Of a stretch of 64,000 nt of DNA, positions 17,412 to 25,761 are shown piece after piece (position 1 is the first letter of the stretch; each line of letters opens with the position of its first letter). Below the pieces are notes generated by a model, which worked only from the letters and a program-made list of their open reading frames with translations, was not told the origin of the DNA and did no database searches. The translations under genes were made by a program, and so were the position numbers. This stretch comes from Gammaproteobacteria bacterium HGW-Gammaproteobacteria-13 (GTDB lineage Bacteria > Pseudomonadota > Gammaproteobacteria > Pseudomonadales > Pseudomonadaceae): positions 124,001 through 188,000 of the forward strand of contig PGZH01000007.1 of the NCBI GenBank assembly GCA_002840155.1, written 5' to 3'.

Positions 17412-18170
17412 ATGACCCAGATGGCAATCACCCGCGACCGCACTACCCCAGTTCGTCGCCTGCAGGCAGAGCGTTTGCACGGCGCTGCCGCCCTGCGTGA
17501 AGCACAGGCGCTGCGCTTTCGCGTATTCAGCGCCGAATTCGATGCCAAGCTCAAGGGTGCCGAACTGGGCCTGGACATGGATGACTACGACATTCACTGC
17601 CAACACATCGGCGTACGTGACCTCAACAGCGGTGAGCTGGTGGCCACTACCCGCCTGCTCGACCACCGCGCTGCCGCCAGCCTGGGGCGCTTCTACAGCG
17701 AAGAAGAATTCAGCCTGCACGGTCTGCCGCACCTCGAAGGGCCGGTGCTGGAAATCGGCCGCACCTGTGTCGACGCCGCCTACCGCAACGGTGCAACCAT
17801 CGCCGTGCTCTGGGGCGAGTTGGCCGAAGTGCTCAACGAAGGCGGTTACCGCTACCTGATGGGTTGCGCCAGCATCTCCATGCAGGACGGCGGCATCCAG
17901 GCCCAGGCGATCATGCAGCGCCTGCGCGAACGCTACCTGTGCACCGAGCATTTGCGCGCCGAACCGAAAACCCCGCTGCCGGCGCTGGATGTGCCGAGCA
18001 ACGTGATCGCCGAAATGCCGCCGCTGCTCAAGGCCTATATGCGCCTGGGCGCGAAGATCTGCGGCGAGCCGTGCTGGGACCAGGATTTCCAGGTCGCCGA
18101 CGTGTTTATCCTGCTCAAGCGCGACGAGCTGTGCCCGCGCTACGCCAAGCACTTTAAGGCGGCCGTGTAG
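17412..18170 (+). CDS. olsB: L-ornithine N-alpha-acyltransferase
   Basis: A 252-residue GNAT-fold enzyme that transfers a 3-hydroxyacyl chain from ACP to ornithine, the first step of ornithine-lipid synthesis. [17 protein letters not shown] and [17 protein letters not shown] match the conserved N-terminal OlsB blocks, and [18 protein letters not shown] the central block. It is paired with olsA (18347), as in P. aeruginosa. The stop codon TAG lies inside a dispersed inverted repeat (18165-18279), so the last codons may come from the element. The palindromic element at 17259-17394 is immediately upstream, so the promoter must lie within or beyond it. Ornithine lipids replace phospholipids under phosphate limitation; no Pho box was recognised. 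Confidence 0.9.
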   Translation: MTQMAITRDRTTPVRRLQAERLHGAAALREAQALRFRVFSAEFDAKLKGAELGLDMDDYDIHCQHIGVRDLNSGELVATTRLLDHRAAASLGRFYSEEEFSLHGLPHLEGPVLEIGRTCVDAAYRNGATIAVLWGELAEVLNEGGYRYLMGCASISMQDGGIQAQAIMQRLRERYLCTEHLRAEPKTPLPALDVPSNVIAEMPPLLKAYMRLGAKICGEPCWDQDFQVADVFILLKRDELCPRYAKHFKAAV

Positions 18171-18279
18171 GTTGGGCTGAGCGTAGCGATGCCCAACGGA
18201 CGGTGTCCGTCATGACATCGACGTGCACCGCTCATCGCTTGTTGGGCTTCGTCGCTGCGCTTCTCAACCCAACCTACAC
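18165..18279. repeat. inverted repeat GTGTAGGTTGGG...CCCAACCTACAC
   Basis: Terminal arms of at least 12 bp are perfect complements, with further GTTGGGC/GCCCAAC pairing inside. The element fills the olsB-olsA gap and includes the olsB stop codon. GTAGGTTGGGC elements are common in Pseudomonas intergenic DNA from general knowledge. Confidence 0.8.
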
Positions 18280-18346
18280 ACTTGCCTGCAGCCGCGACAC
18301 GCTGTAGACAGTGCCGGCGTTTGTGTTTTTGTCGCGAGAGTGTTCG

Positions 18347-19141
18347 ATGAAGAAAGTGCGTTTGTACCTGCGCCTGGCGCGCCTGCTGCTGGTGATCAGC
18401 CTCGGGACCCTGCTGGCCGGAGGCATCACTTTGCTTGAACGCCTGGTCCGGCATGACCTGATGCCAACCCGTCAGCGCCTGACCCGCTGGTTTCTCGCGC
18501 GTCTGGCAGGGGCGTTGCCATTCCGCTTGCAGGTGCAGGGCGAGCTGCCGCGCCAGCCGATGCTGTGGGTCAGTAATCACGTGTCCTGGACCGATATTCC
18601 GCTGCTCGGCATGCTCACCCCGCTGTCCTTTCTGTCCAAGGCCGAGGTGCGCACCTGGCCAGTGGCCGGCTGGCTGGCGCATAAGGCCGGCACCCTGTTT
18701 ATCCGCCGCGGCTCGGGCGACAGCAGCCTGCTTAATCAGCAGCTCGGTCGGCATTTGCAACGCGGGCGCAACCTGCTGATCTTCCCGGAAGGTACCACCA
18801 CCGACGGCCTGGGCCTGCGCACCTTTCACGGCCGTTTGCTGAGCAGCGCGATCGACAGCGGCGTGTATGTACAACCGGTGGCCATTCGTTACCTGCGCAA
18901 TGGTCAGCCGTGCAGCGTGGCGCCGTTTATCGGTGATGACGACATGCTCTCGCACCTGCTGCGCTTGCTCGGCAGCGAACTGGGTGAAGTACAGATCCAG
19001 CTGCTGACCCCGATTGCCAGCAGCGAGCTGAACCGCAATGCCCTGGCTCGCGCGGCGCAGCAGGCGATCAGCCAGGCGCTGTTTGGCACAGCAGACGCAG
19101 CTGAGACTGAAAAGGCTGAAACAGAAAGCCAGGCAGCCTAA
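18347..19141 (+). CDS. olsA: lyso-ornithine lipid O-acyltransferase
   Basis: A 264-residue PlsC-like acyltransferase that adds the second acyl chain to lyso-ornithine lipid. It has an N-terminal membrane segment (LLLVISLGTLLAGGITLL), the NHVSWTD motif (the NHxxxxD catalytic pair), LFIRRGSG, and FPEGTTTDG. The ATG at 18347 is chosen over the upstream frame start at 18311 because it starts the transmembrane region directly. It follows olsB after a repeat-filled gap of 176 bases and shares its direction. Its last four bases overlap the 3' end of the convergent acpH gene. A role in lysophospholipid acylation is an alternative, since OlsA-type enzymes can be bifunctional. Confidence 0.9.
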   Translation: MKKVRLYLRLARLLLVISLGTLLAGGITLLERLVRHDLMPTRQRLTRWFLARLAGALPFRLQVQGELPRQPMLWVSNHVSWTDIPLLGMLTPLSFLSKAEVRTWPVAGWLAHKAGTLFIRRGSGDSSLLNQQLGRHLQRGRNLLIFPEGTTTDGLGLRTFHGRLLSSAIDSGVYVQPVAIRYLRNGQPCSVAPFIGDDDMLSHLLRLLGSELGEVQIQLLTPIASSELNRNALARAAQQAISQALFGTADAAETEKAETESQAA

Positions 19142-19722
19142 CCGCCGAGCCCACGCTCGCGAGCAACGAAGTCCTGCAACTCGGGATAGAGCTGGCGAAA
19201 ATCCTCTAGCAGCGGCTGATACAGCCGCTCCAGCTCGGCTGCGCCGCCGGCCAGCAAGCCTGGCCGCGACAGACGCCGGTCGATCCCCGCCACCACCTGC
19301 TCCAACACGGCAAATTCGCGGTAACTGCCCAGCCAATCCTGCGCGGCCATGCGCGGTGCGATCAGCGCCAGGCGTTCGGGCAAGCGCGGCTCGGCGGCCA
19401 GCACCTGATACACCCGCCCGGTAAAGCGCGGCAGTGGCTCGCTAGCGTAATCGCCCCAGTTCTGCGCCAGGCAATGATCGAAAAACACATCCAGCAGAAT
19501 CCCACTGTAGCGTCGCCGCTCCATGGCAAAACGCGCCCGCGCCTGCAGTTGCAGCGGGTGACTATCGGTGAATACATCGATACGCCGATGCAGACGGATG
19601 GCCGCCTCGATATCTGCCGGCCACTGTCCAGCCAGCGGCCCTTTGACGAAATCGCCATACAGGCTGCCCAGCAGTTGTGCCGGCGCGTCGCCGCCGAGGT
19701 GTAAATGCGCGAGGTAGTTCAT
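19138..19722 (-). CDS. acpH: acyl-carrier-protein phosphodiesterase
   Basis: A 194-residue AcpH (DUF479) protein that hydrolyses the 4'-phosphopantetheine arm from holo-ACP. The conserved start MNYLAHLHLGGDAPAQLLGS, FVKGPL, the HRRIDVFTDSHP metal-binding region and GILLDVFFDH are all present. I use the ATG at 19722; a GTG two codons upstream (19728) is possible, and neither has a good ribosome site. It is convergent with olsA, overlapping by four bases, and divergent from the ArsR gene. Its position next to lipid genes that use acyl-ACP is suggestive, but the pairing is conserved in P. aeruginosa without a demonstrated link known to me. Confidence 0.88.
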   Translation of the reverse strand: MNYLAHLHLGGDAPAQLLGSLYGDFVKGPLAGQWPADIEAAIRLHRRIDVFTDSHPLQLQARARFAMERRRYSGILLDVFFDHCLAQNWGDYASEPLPRFTGRVYQVLAAEPRLPERLALIAPRMAAQDWLGSYREFAVLEQVVAGIDRRLSRPGLLAGGAAELERLYQPLLEDFRQLYPELQDFVARERGLGG

Positions 19723-19777
19723 GGCCACAGCTTACACATCAGCCCGCGTGATGATGACTATCGCCACGAACGATCTG

Positions 19778-19799
19778 TATATCGTAAGTAGCCGATATA
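19778..19799. promoter_or_regulatory. likely ArsR-type operator TATATCG-N8-CGATATA
   Basis: A perfect 7-bp inverted repeat with an 8-base spacer lies between acpH and the ArsR gene, and a further CGATATA half-site is at 19815-19821. It sits 50-70 bases before the ArsR start, as expected for autoregulation of the arsR-MFS-xenB operon. Confidence 0.6.
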
Positions 19800-19849
19800 A
19801 AGTTCGCCCCATCGCGATATAGCGTTACGGCACACAGGGGATAACCTGC

Positions 19850-20152
19850 ATGCAACTGGACATCGATGAAGTGATCAAGGCCCTGGCCCACCCTGTGCGG
19901 CGCGACATCCTGCATTGGCTGAAAGACCCGCAGGCGTATTTCGCCGACCAAGATCACCCGCTGGAAATCGGCGTGTGCGCCGGCAAGATCGACCAGCGCA
20001 CCGGGCTGTCGCAATCCACGGTCTCCGCGCACCTAGCCACCCTGCAGCGCGCCGGACTGGTGAGCAGCAAGAAGGTCGGCCAGTGGAACTTCTTCAAGCG
20101 CAATGAAGAGACGATCCAGGCGTTCCTCAACCACATCAGCCAAGCGCTCTAA
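19850..20152 (+). CDS. ArsR-family winged-helix repressor
   Basis: A 100-residue regulator. The ArsR winged helix begins EVIKALAHPVRRDILHWLKD and the recognition helix is in TGLSQSTVSAHLATLQRAGL, followed by the wing VSSKKVGQWNFFKRNEE. The Cys-Val-Cys metal site of arsenic sensors is absent (one Cys, in GVCAGK), so it may sense a redox-active or organic effector instead of metal. It heads an operon with an MFS pump (20192) and an Old Yellow Enzyme (21376), which suggests control by electrophiles. The operator-like dyad lies just upstream. PA4354 of P. aeruginosa is the positional equivalent, from memory. Confidence 0.9.
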   Translation: MQLDIDEVIKALAHPVRRDILHWLKDPQAYFADQDHPLEIGVCAGKIDQRTGLSQSTVSAHLATLQRAGLVSSKKVGQWNFFKRNEETIQAFLNHISQAL

Positions 20153-20191
20153 ACCAACTCTTACATTTACCCTTTTTCAGGAGCTGACGGC

Positions 20192-21358
20192 ATGCCTGCA
20201 GCGCTTCTCGTCCTCGCTTTATCCGCGTTTGCCATCGGCACCACGGAATTCGTCATCATGGGCCTGCTGCCAGAAGTGGCGGGCGACCTCGGCGTATCGA
20301 TTCCCGGTGCCGGTTGGCTGGTCACCGGTTACGCCCTGGGCGTGGCCATCGGTGCGCCCTTTATGGCCCTGGCCACTGCCAGCTGGCCGCGCAAAGCCTC
20401 ACTGCTGACGCTGATGAGCATCTTTATCGCCGGCAACCTGTTCTGCGCCCTGGCCAGCGATTACCAGATGCTGATGCTCGCCCGGGTCATCACCGCCCTC
20501 TGCCATGGCGCCTTCTTCGGCATCGGCTCGGTGGTGGCCGCCAGCCTGGTGCCGGCCAATCGCCGCGCCTCGGCCGTCGCCTTGATGTTCACCGGCCTGA
20601 CTCTGGCCAACGTGCTCGGCGTACCGCTGGGCACCGCCCTGGGTCAGTACGCAGGCTGGCGCTCGACCTTCTGGGCCGTGACCCTGATTGGCGTGATTGC
20701 CCTGATTGGCCTGTGGCGCGTGTTGCCGAGCAAAACTGATGAAACCAAGGCCGACTTCGCCAGCGAAGTGCGCGCCCTGCGCGGTGCCGGCCTGTGGTTG
20801 GCGCTGAGCACTACGGTGTTGTTCTCTGCGGCGATGTTTGCCCTGTTCACCTACATCGCGCCGCTACTTGGCGAAGTCACTGGCGTGTCGCCCAACGGCG
20901 TGACCTGGACCCTGCTGTTGATCGGCCTCGGCTTGACCCTGGGCAACATGCTCGGCGGGCGCCTGGCCGACCGCAGCCTGAAAGCCACCCTGATCGGCGT
21001 ATTCGTCGCCATGGCGGTGATTTCCACCCTGTTCAGCTGGACCAGCCAAGCGCTGATCCCCGCCGAAATCACCCTGTTCTTCTGGGCCACCGCCGCCTTC
21101 GCGGCGGTACCGGCCTTGCAGGTCAACGTGGTGGCCTTTGGCAGCGGCGCACCGAACCTGGTGTCGACCCTGAATATTGGTGCCTTCAACCTCGGCAACG
21201 CCCTCGGCGCCTGGGTCGGCGGCCTGGTGATTGCCGAAGGTTTCGGCCTGACCCGCGTGCCCCTGGCCGCTGCCGCGCTCGCCGTACTGGCGCTGCTTGC
21301 CACCCTGCTGACCTTTAGTACCCGTAGCCCTGAACCCGAACTTGCACTCAACGAATAA
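20192..21358 (+). CDS. MFS drug/metabolite efflux transporter (DHA1, AraJ-like)
   Basis: A 388-residue 12-helix transporter of the inner membrane. The N-terminus ALLVLALSAFAIGTTEFVIM is the hallmark start of the AraJ/YdhP DHA1 group. The motif following helix 2 (ATASWPRKASLL) and GAFFGIGSVVAASLVP in the fourth helix are typical. Helices continue to ALAVLALLATLLTF at the end. It is translated from ATG 20192 and lies 39 bases after the ArsR gene and 17 before xenB, so the three form one operon. It probably exports electrophiles or related compounds in proton exchange; the substrate is not known. Confidence 0.88.
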   Translation: MPAALLVLALSAFAIGTTEFVIMGLLPEVAGDLGVSIPGAGWLVTGYALGVAIGAPFMALATASWPRKASLLTLMSIFIAGNLFCALASDYQMLMLARVITALCHGAFFGIGSVVAASLVPANRRASAVALMFTGLTLANVLGVPLGTALGQYAGWRSTFWAVTLIGVIALIGLWRVLPSKTDETKADFASEVRALRGAGLWLALSTTVLFSAAMFALFTYIAPLLGEVTGVSPNGVTWTLLLIGLGLTLGNMLGGRLADRSLKATLIGVFVAMAVISTLFSWTSQALIPAEITLFFWATAAFAAVPALQVNVVAFGSGAPNLVSTLNIGAFNLGNALGAWVGGLVIAEGFGLTRVPLAAAALAVLALLATLLTFSTRSPEPELALNE

Positions 21359-21375
21359 CCTGAGAGGACCGTCCC

Positions 21376-22425
21376 ATGACTACGCTTTTCGACCCGATCC
21401 AGATTGGCGATCTACACCTCAACAACCGCATCATCATGGCCCCGCTGACCCGCTGCCGCGCCGATGAAGGCCGCGTGCCCAACGCGCTGATGGCCGAGTA
21501 CTACGTGCAGCGCGCCAGCGCCGGACTGATCATAAGTGAAGCCACCGCCGTAACCCCAATGGGCGTCGGCTATCCGGACACCCCCGGCATCTGGTCGGAT
21601 GATCAGGTCCGCGGCTGGAGCAATATCACCAAGGCCGTACACGCTGCTGGCGGCAAGATCGTTCTGCAACTGTGGCACGTTGGGCGTATCTCCGACCCGA
21701 TCTACCTGAACGGCCAACTGCCGGTCGCACCGAGCGCCATCCAGCCGGCTGGTCACGTCAGCCTGGTGCGCCCGATGAAGGACTTTGTCACCCCGCGCGC
21801 CCTGGAAACCGAAGAAATCGCCGACATCGTCGATGCTTATCGCCTAGGCGCGGAAAACGCCAAGGCCGCCGGTTTTGACGGCGTGGAAATCCACGGCGCG
21901 AACGGTTACCTGCTCGACCAGTTCCTGCAGAGCAGCACCAACCAGCGCACTGATCGCTACGGCGGCAGCCTGGAAAACCGTGCACGCCTGCTGCTGGAAG
22001 TCACCGATGCGGCAATCGAAGTCTGGGGCGCGGGCCGTGTGGGCGTGCACCTGGCACCGCGTGCCGACAGCCATGACATGGGCGACGCCAACCGCGCCGA
22101 GACCTTCACCTACGTCGCTCGTGAACTGGGCAAACGCGGTATCGCCTTTATCTGCGCCCGTGAGAAGGAAGCCGACGACAGCCTGTCGCCAAGCCTGAAA
22201 CAAGCCTTCGGCGGCGTGTTTATCGCCAACGAGCGCTTCACCAAGGATCAGGCCAATGCCTGGCTGGCTGAAGGCAAGGCCGACGCGGTGGCCTTCGGTA
22301 TTCCGTTTATCGCCAACCCGGACCTGCCGGCGCGCCTGGCGCAGGATGTCGAGCTGAACACCCCGCATCCGGAAACCTTCTACGGCAAAGGCCCGGTCGG
22401 CTACCTCGACTACCCGACGCTGTAA
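21376..22425 (+). CDS. xenB: Old Yellow Enzyme-type xenobiotic/ene reductase
   Basis: A 349-residue FMN-dependent NADPH reductase of the OYE family, which reduces activated alkenes and nitro compounds such as nitroglycerin. Conserved elements are NRIIMAPLTRCRAD, LQLWHVGR, IHGANGYLLDQFLQ (the His-x-x-Asn substrate pair), NQRTDRYGGSLENRARLL and FGIPFIANPDLP. GAGAGGA precedes the ATG. It is the third gene of the ArsR operon, consistent with induction by electrophiles. A hairpin terminator follows at about 22603. The symbol is given by similarity and position (PA4356 equivalent); NemA-type reductases are close relatives. Confidence 0.9.
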   Translation: MTTLFDPIQIGDLHLNNRIIMAPLTRCRADEGRVPNALMAEYYVQRASAGLIISEATAVTPMGVGYPDTPGIWSDDQVRGWSNITKAVHAAGGKIVLQLWHVGRISDPIYLNGQLPVAPSAIQPAGHVSLVRPMKDFVTPRALETEEIADIVDAYRLGAENAKAAGFDGVEIHGANGYLLDQFLQSSTNQRTDRYGGSLENRARLLLEVTDAAIEVWGAGRVGVHLAPRADSHDMGDANRAETFTYVARELGKRGIAFICAREKEADDSLSPSLKQAFGGVFIANERFTKDQANAWLAEGKADAVAFGIPFIANPDLPARLAQDVELNTPHPETFYGKGPVGYLDYPTL

Positions 22426-22441
22426 GCCTGAGGCTGCCGCT

Positions 22442-22524
22442 CTGTCGTAGGAGGGGCTGGGCGGCATTCCGCTTTAGCCGCATAGCGTTATCGAACGTTC
22501 GCCGCTAAAGCGCCTCCCACAGAG
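22442..22524. repeat. REP-like hairpin 1
   Basis: The arms GTAGGAGGGGCT and AGCGCCTCCCAC enclose a second stem GCTTTAGCC / CGCTAAAGC. It is the same family as the hairpin at 39414. It lies 17 bases after the xenB stop and may act as a messenger stabiliser. Confidence 0.7.
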
Positions 22525-22602
22525 ACTCGCCAGTATCTACCTGAGGTTTAAACGCCTCAAAAAAGAAGCCCGCCAATCGGCGTAAGGCTGTTCACATAAG
22601 AA

Positions 22603-22642
22603 AAATGCCGCTTCGCCCTTGCCAGGGAAGCGGCATTTCTTT
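22603..22642. terminator. Rho-independent terminator after xenB
   Basis: AAATGCCGCTTC and GAAGCGGCATTT form a perfect 12-bp stem with a 12-base loop and T-rich tail on either strand. Confidence 0.75.
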
Positions 22643-22656
22643 GTGCTCACCACCGC

Positions 22657-22704
22657 AGGATGGGTGCTAACCCATCAATTGGCTGATGGGTTAGCACCCA
22701 TCCT
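22657..22704. repeat. 48-bp near-perfect inverted repeat
   Basis: AGGATGGGTGCTAACCCATCA pairs with TGATGGGTTAGCACCCATCCT around a 6-base centre. This long stem may be another palindromic element inserted between the terminator and copy 2 of the dispersed repeat. Confidence 0.75.
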
Positions 22705-22805
22705 ACGGCCTGAACCACTGCCAAAGACTTAGAGCGAGGAAGATTTCAAAGCCCGAACTGAACAGCATTGCGCCAATCGGCGGGCTTTTCCGTTGCGGCA
22801 ACTTT

Positions 22806-22945
22806 AGAACCTGTTTCGGATCTCGCGAGCTAGAGTCCTGCAAGGCAAAAACCGGCGAGGAAGCGGAGTGTACTTTTGTACATGAGCATTCCGAGCCGGT
22901 TTTTAACGCCGCAGGGCCGACGCGCAGCAGATCCGACGCTGATTC
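22806..22945. repeat. palindromic dispersed element, copy 2 (about 140 bp)
   Basis: Long complementary arms run inward from GGATCT and AGATCC, including CAAAAACCGGC / GCCGGTTTTT. The core GAGGAAGCGGAGTGTAC and GTACATGAGCATTCCGAG matches copies 1, 3 and 4. It abuts the stop codon of the coiled-coil gene at 22946. Confidence 0.8.
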
Positions 22946-23791
22946 TCAGCGTGCGTCGATCTGCTGCTGCAAATTCTGCACCTGCGCCTGCAGGGTGCTG
23001 ATATTGCGGGTCATCTGCGCGCGGAAGGCATCGAACTCAGCGGTGCTGCTGCCGGCGGAACGGGTTTCCAGATCGCTTTTCAGCACCAGCAGGTCCTGCT
23101 CGACGCGGGCGATGGCCTGGTTGGGGTTGCCCTGTTTCTTCAGCGTATCGATCTCGCCGCTCAAGCCAGCCAGCTTCTCGTCGAGTTTGCTTTGCCCGGC
23201 CAGCGTGCTTTTCAGGGTGGCCTGCTCATTTTTCAGCACAGCTTGCTCAGCACTCAGCTTGTTAAGAATGGCTTCGAGCTTTTCACCGCCACCTTCCTGG
23301 CCCTTCAGTTGCACGGCCAGCTGCTCAAGGCGTTTGCCCTGCTCGCTCTGCTGGCTGACAGCGCCCTGCTGTTGCTTGCTCAACTCGGCCAGTTTGTTCT
23401 CCAGCTGCTTGACCTGCAGTTTCAGCGCTTCGCTGCCGCTGGTGACCGAAGACTCGGTGGCCACCACCTTGCCGGAAATGTCCTGAATACGACCTGCAGC
23501 TTCCTCGCTGATGCGCGCGAAACTCTCCTGGGTGGCAACCAGCTGCTGCTCCATCAGGCTGATCTGCTGAAAGCTCCACCAGCCCAGCCCGCCCAAAGCA
23601 ATCATCAAAGCGCCAACCAGGGCCCAGAGTGGACCAGTGCTGGCCGCCTTCACCGGTGCGGCGGCCGCCGCGCGGCCATAAGTGTTGCCACGTGCTGGCT
23701 CCGGGTGATCGGTGGCGTAGTCATCGTGATCGCGCTGATCAGCCCGTAGGCTGGGCACGTGATCGAGTTCGTCGTGGGCATCGTTACGCAT
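22946..23791 (-). CDS. single-pass membrane protein with long coiled coil
   Basis: A 281-residue protein with a charged cytoplasmic N-terminus of 50 residues, one membrane helix (GPLWALVGALMIALGGLGWW) and about 200 residues of heptad coiled coil rich in Gln, Glu, Lys and Leu (LKLQVKQLENKLAELSKQQQ). The orthologue in P. aeruginosa is listed as a chromosome-segregation ATPase-like protein (PA4360, from memory), but I see no Walker A motif, so it should not be called an ATPase. The coiled coil would face the periplasm. A structural or scaffold role is likely. The stop lies immediately beside repeat copy 2. Confidence 0.8.
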   Translation of the reverse strand: MRNDAHDELDHVPSLRADQRDHDDYATDHPEPARGNTYGRAAAAAPVKAASTGPLWALVGALMIALGGLGWWSFQQISLMEQQLVATQESFARISEEAAGRIQDISGKVVATESSVTSGSEALKLQVKQLENKLAELSKQQQGAVSQQSEQGKRLEQLAVQLKGQEGGGEKLEAILNKLSAEQAVLKNEQATLKSTLAGQSKLDEKLAGLSGEIDTLKKQGNPNQAIARVEQDLLVLKSDLETRSAGSSTAEFDAFRAQMTRNISTLQAQVQNLQQQIDAR

Positions 23792-24279
23792 GGGTCAACC
23801 TTCAAGAAAGCGCGGGGTGAGGAGCCTGTTGGACTTAACACTGCTCGGCTGCGGAAAAGCCGGACTTGGCCACTTTAGCTGCTCTTTTTCGTTAAATAGC
23901 GGGCTATTCGCCTCAAAAGACCAACAAAACTGACTCAACCCGGACTTTCCCTCGCTACGAACGGTCAAGCCCGACAGGCTCCATGCAAATTTGCCGCGCA
24001 GTATAACGGTTCGCGCGCAGCGCTTCAGTGTCGCGCCATGCCAGTGCGAGGCGCACCGACGAAGGGCACGGCACAGGCCATCGACCCGCTGCAGCCCGCG
24101 CAGTTCCACAGAGTGTGAACTGGTATGCGCTTTGCACTTGTCTATTTGCGACGTTATCGCAGCACCAGGGAGCAAAGGGCTGCAGGCGCGATCCGCACGC
24201 GGCAAACGCGGCGAGACCAGGCAGGTGGCATTCCGGATGGATGACGCCTAGCCCACTTGTACTAACGGGGGAAAGGTCC
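23792..24279. other. 488-base intergenic region with a sigma-54-like promoter
   Basis: No gene-like frame is convincing here. It holds the divergent promoters of the coiled-coil gene and the small gene at 24280. The sigma-54-like element at 24121-24136 is listed separately; nothing else was recognised. Confidence 0.5.
24121..24136 (+). promoter_or_regulatory. sigma-54 (RpoN) promoter-like element
   Basis: TGGTATGCGCTTTGCA has the GG at -24 and GC at -12 separated by exactly 10 bases, matching the TGGYRY-N4-TTGC(A/T) consensus. It lies 144 bases before the ATG of the small gene at 24280. An enhancer-binding site was not identified. Confidence 0.55.
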
Positions 24280-24591
24280 ATGGAGCTGAACAGAGAAGTA
24301 CTGGATTGCATGATGAGCCTGCGCCGCAGGCTGCGCGAAGAACTGACGGTGGACATTCGCATGAGCCAGCCTGATGCGATCAACAGCATGCTCAGCGCCT
24401 GCCTAACCTCAAGCAGCGAGGAAACCCGCCAACTCGGGCAACTGCTGGCCCAGTACAGCGACCGCCCCTTCGGCGAGCCCGCGAGCACACCACGTATGCA
24501 GGCTGGCCACCCGCTGCTGGTAGAAGAAAGCGCGCATCGCCCGCCCAGCGCCTCGGTGCGCATGTATCGCGGCCAACGCGTCTACGCCTGA
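24280..24591 (+). CDS. 103-residue protein of unknown function behind a sigma-54-like promoter
   Basis: A 103-residue protein that I do not recognise. The first 60 residues look helical (LDCMMSLRRRLREEL; TRQLGQLLAQY), followed by a Pro-rich linker and a basic end RMYRGQRVYA. No signal peptide or membrane segment is seen. The ATG at 24280 has a strong GGGGGAAAGG site 6 bases upstream, and the frame is open further upstream without a start that has better support. A sigma-54-like promoter lies at 24121. The gene lies between the coiled-coil gene and the SDR gene; I recall no equivalent in the PAO1 segment. It may be a small regulator or stress protein. Confidence 0.65.
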   Translation: MELNREVLDCMMSLRRRLREELTVDIRMSQPDAINSMLSACLTSSSEETRQLGQLLAQYSDRPFGEPASTPRMQAGHPLLVEESAHRPPSASVRMYRGQRVYA

Positions 24592-24608
24592 AACCTGTTT
24601 ACCCGCAA

Positions 24609-25601
24609 TCAACTCGGATGATGCGCCTGCCACCAGGCGCAGAACTCATCCAGAGCGCTCCACAGGCTGGCCTTGGGTTCGTACTCCAGATACTGCTGCG
24701 CGCGGCTGATATCCAGGGAGAAATCCTTGGCCATCACCGCCACACCCAGGCGAAACAGGGTCGGCTCCGGGCGACCGGGTAGCAGCTTGCACACGCCTTC
24801 ATTCAGCGCCGCCGCACCATAGGCCAGGCCATAGGGCAGATGCCGAGTGACCGGCGGCAGGTCGAGTTTGCGCAGCACATAGTTGACCACGTCCCACAGC
24901 GGCACTGGCGCGCCGTTGCTGATGTTGTACACCTGTCCCAGCGCTGGCCCGGCGGCCAGCAGACAGCTCATCAGCGCTTCATTGAGGTTGTGCACACTGG
25001 TGAAATCGACCTTGTTCAGGCCGTTGCCGATGATCGACAAGCGTCCCTTGCGCTGCATATTGATCAGCCGAGGGAAGATGCTGGTGTCGCCTGCGCCGGT
25101 GACAAAACGCGGACGCAGCGCCAGCACTTCCAGGCCGAATTCCTGGGCGGCAAATACCTGCTGCTCGGCAAGAAACTTGGTTTTGCCGTAGTGATCGGAA
25201 AAGCGCTTGGGCAGCTGTTCTTCACGCAGGCCGACATGCGCCTGGCCATCGAAATACACCGACGGCGACGACAGGTGCACCAGGCGCCGTACCTTCTGCT
25301 TGAGGCAGGCCTCCACCACGTTCTCAGTGACCGTGACGTTGGCCTGGTGGAAATCCTCGTAACGCCCCCACACGCCAACCGCGCCGGCACAATGCACCAC
25401 TGCATCGACATCCCGACACAGCTGCTGCACCAACTCGGGGTCAGACAGATCGCCTTGAATAAATTCCGCACCGCGCGAATTCAGGTGCTCGACGCCTTCG
25501 GCGCGGCGCCCGTTGACCCGCACACTCAGCCCCTGCTCCAGGGCAAAACGGGCGAAACGCCCACCAATAAAACCGCTGGCTCCGGTTACCAGAATCTTCA
25601 T
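24609..25601 (-). CDS. NAD(P)-dependent extended short-chain dehydrogenase/epimerase
   Basis: A 330-residue extended SDR. The N-terminus VTGASGFIGGRFARF is the NAD(P)-binding Rossmann motif, and YGKTK is the catalytic YxxxK (near residue 138). The SSPSVYF region supplies the catalytic Ser. It resembles 3-beta-hydroxysteroid dehydrogenase and OleD-like oxidoreductases, so a ketone or 3-oxo acid may be the substrate, but this is inferred from family resemblance. It is cytosolic. It lies divergent to the saccharopine-dehydrogenase-like gene at 25762, with both using NAD(P)H. Confidence 0.85.
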   Translation of the reverse strand: MKILVTGASGFIGGRFARFALEQGLSVRVNGRRAEGVEHLNSRGAEFIQGDLSDPELVQQLCRDVDAVVHCAGAVGVWGRYEDFHQANVTVTENVVEACLKQKVRRLVHLSSPSVYFDGQAHVGLREEQLPKRFSDHYGKTKFLAEQQVFAAQEFGLEVLALRPRFVTGAGDTSIFPRLINMQRKGRLSIIGNGLNKVDFTSVHNLNEALMSCLLAAGPALGQVYNISNGAPVPLWDVVNYVLRKLDLPPVTRHLPYGLAYGAAALNEGVCKLLPGRPEPTLFRLGVAVMAKDFSLDISRAQQYLEYEPKASLWSALDEFCAWWQAHHPS

Positions 25602-25761
25602 TGCAACCCCCGTTTAGCCTGGCTGATGCGCCACTCTAGCAGCGCACGCTGTGGCATTGCAGGCCATATCAGCGACCGCACACACCTTGCGATAGGTAAC
25701 AGCGCCGCCCACAGCGGCTAAGCTGCCAGGCGCAAACCTAATAACAACCAAGGAGCATGGG

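Noticed and set aside
22946-23791. ATPase annotation of the coiled-coil protein
   Set aside because: No Walker A or B motif is visible; only a membrane helix and coiled coil.
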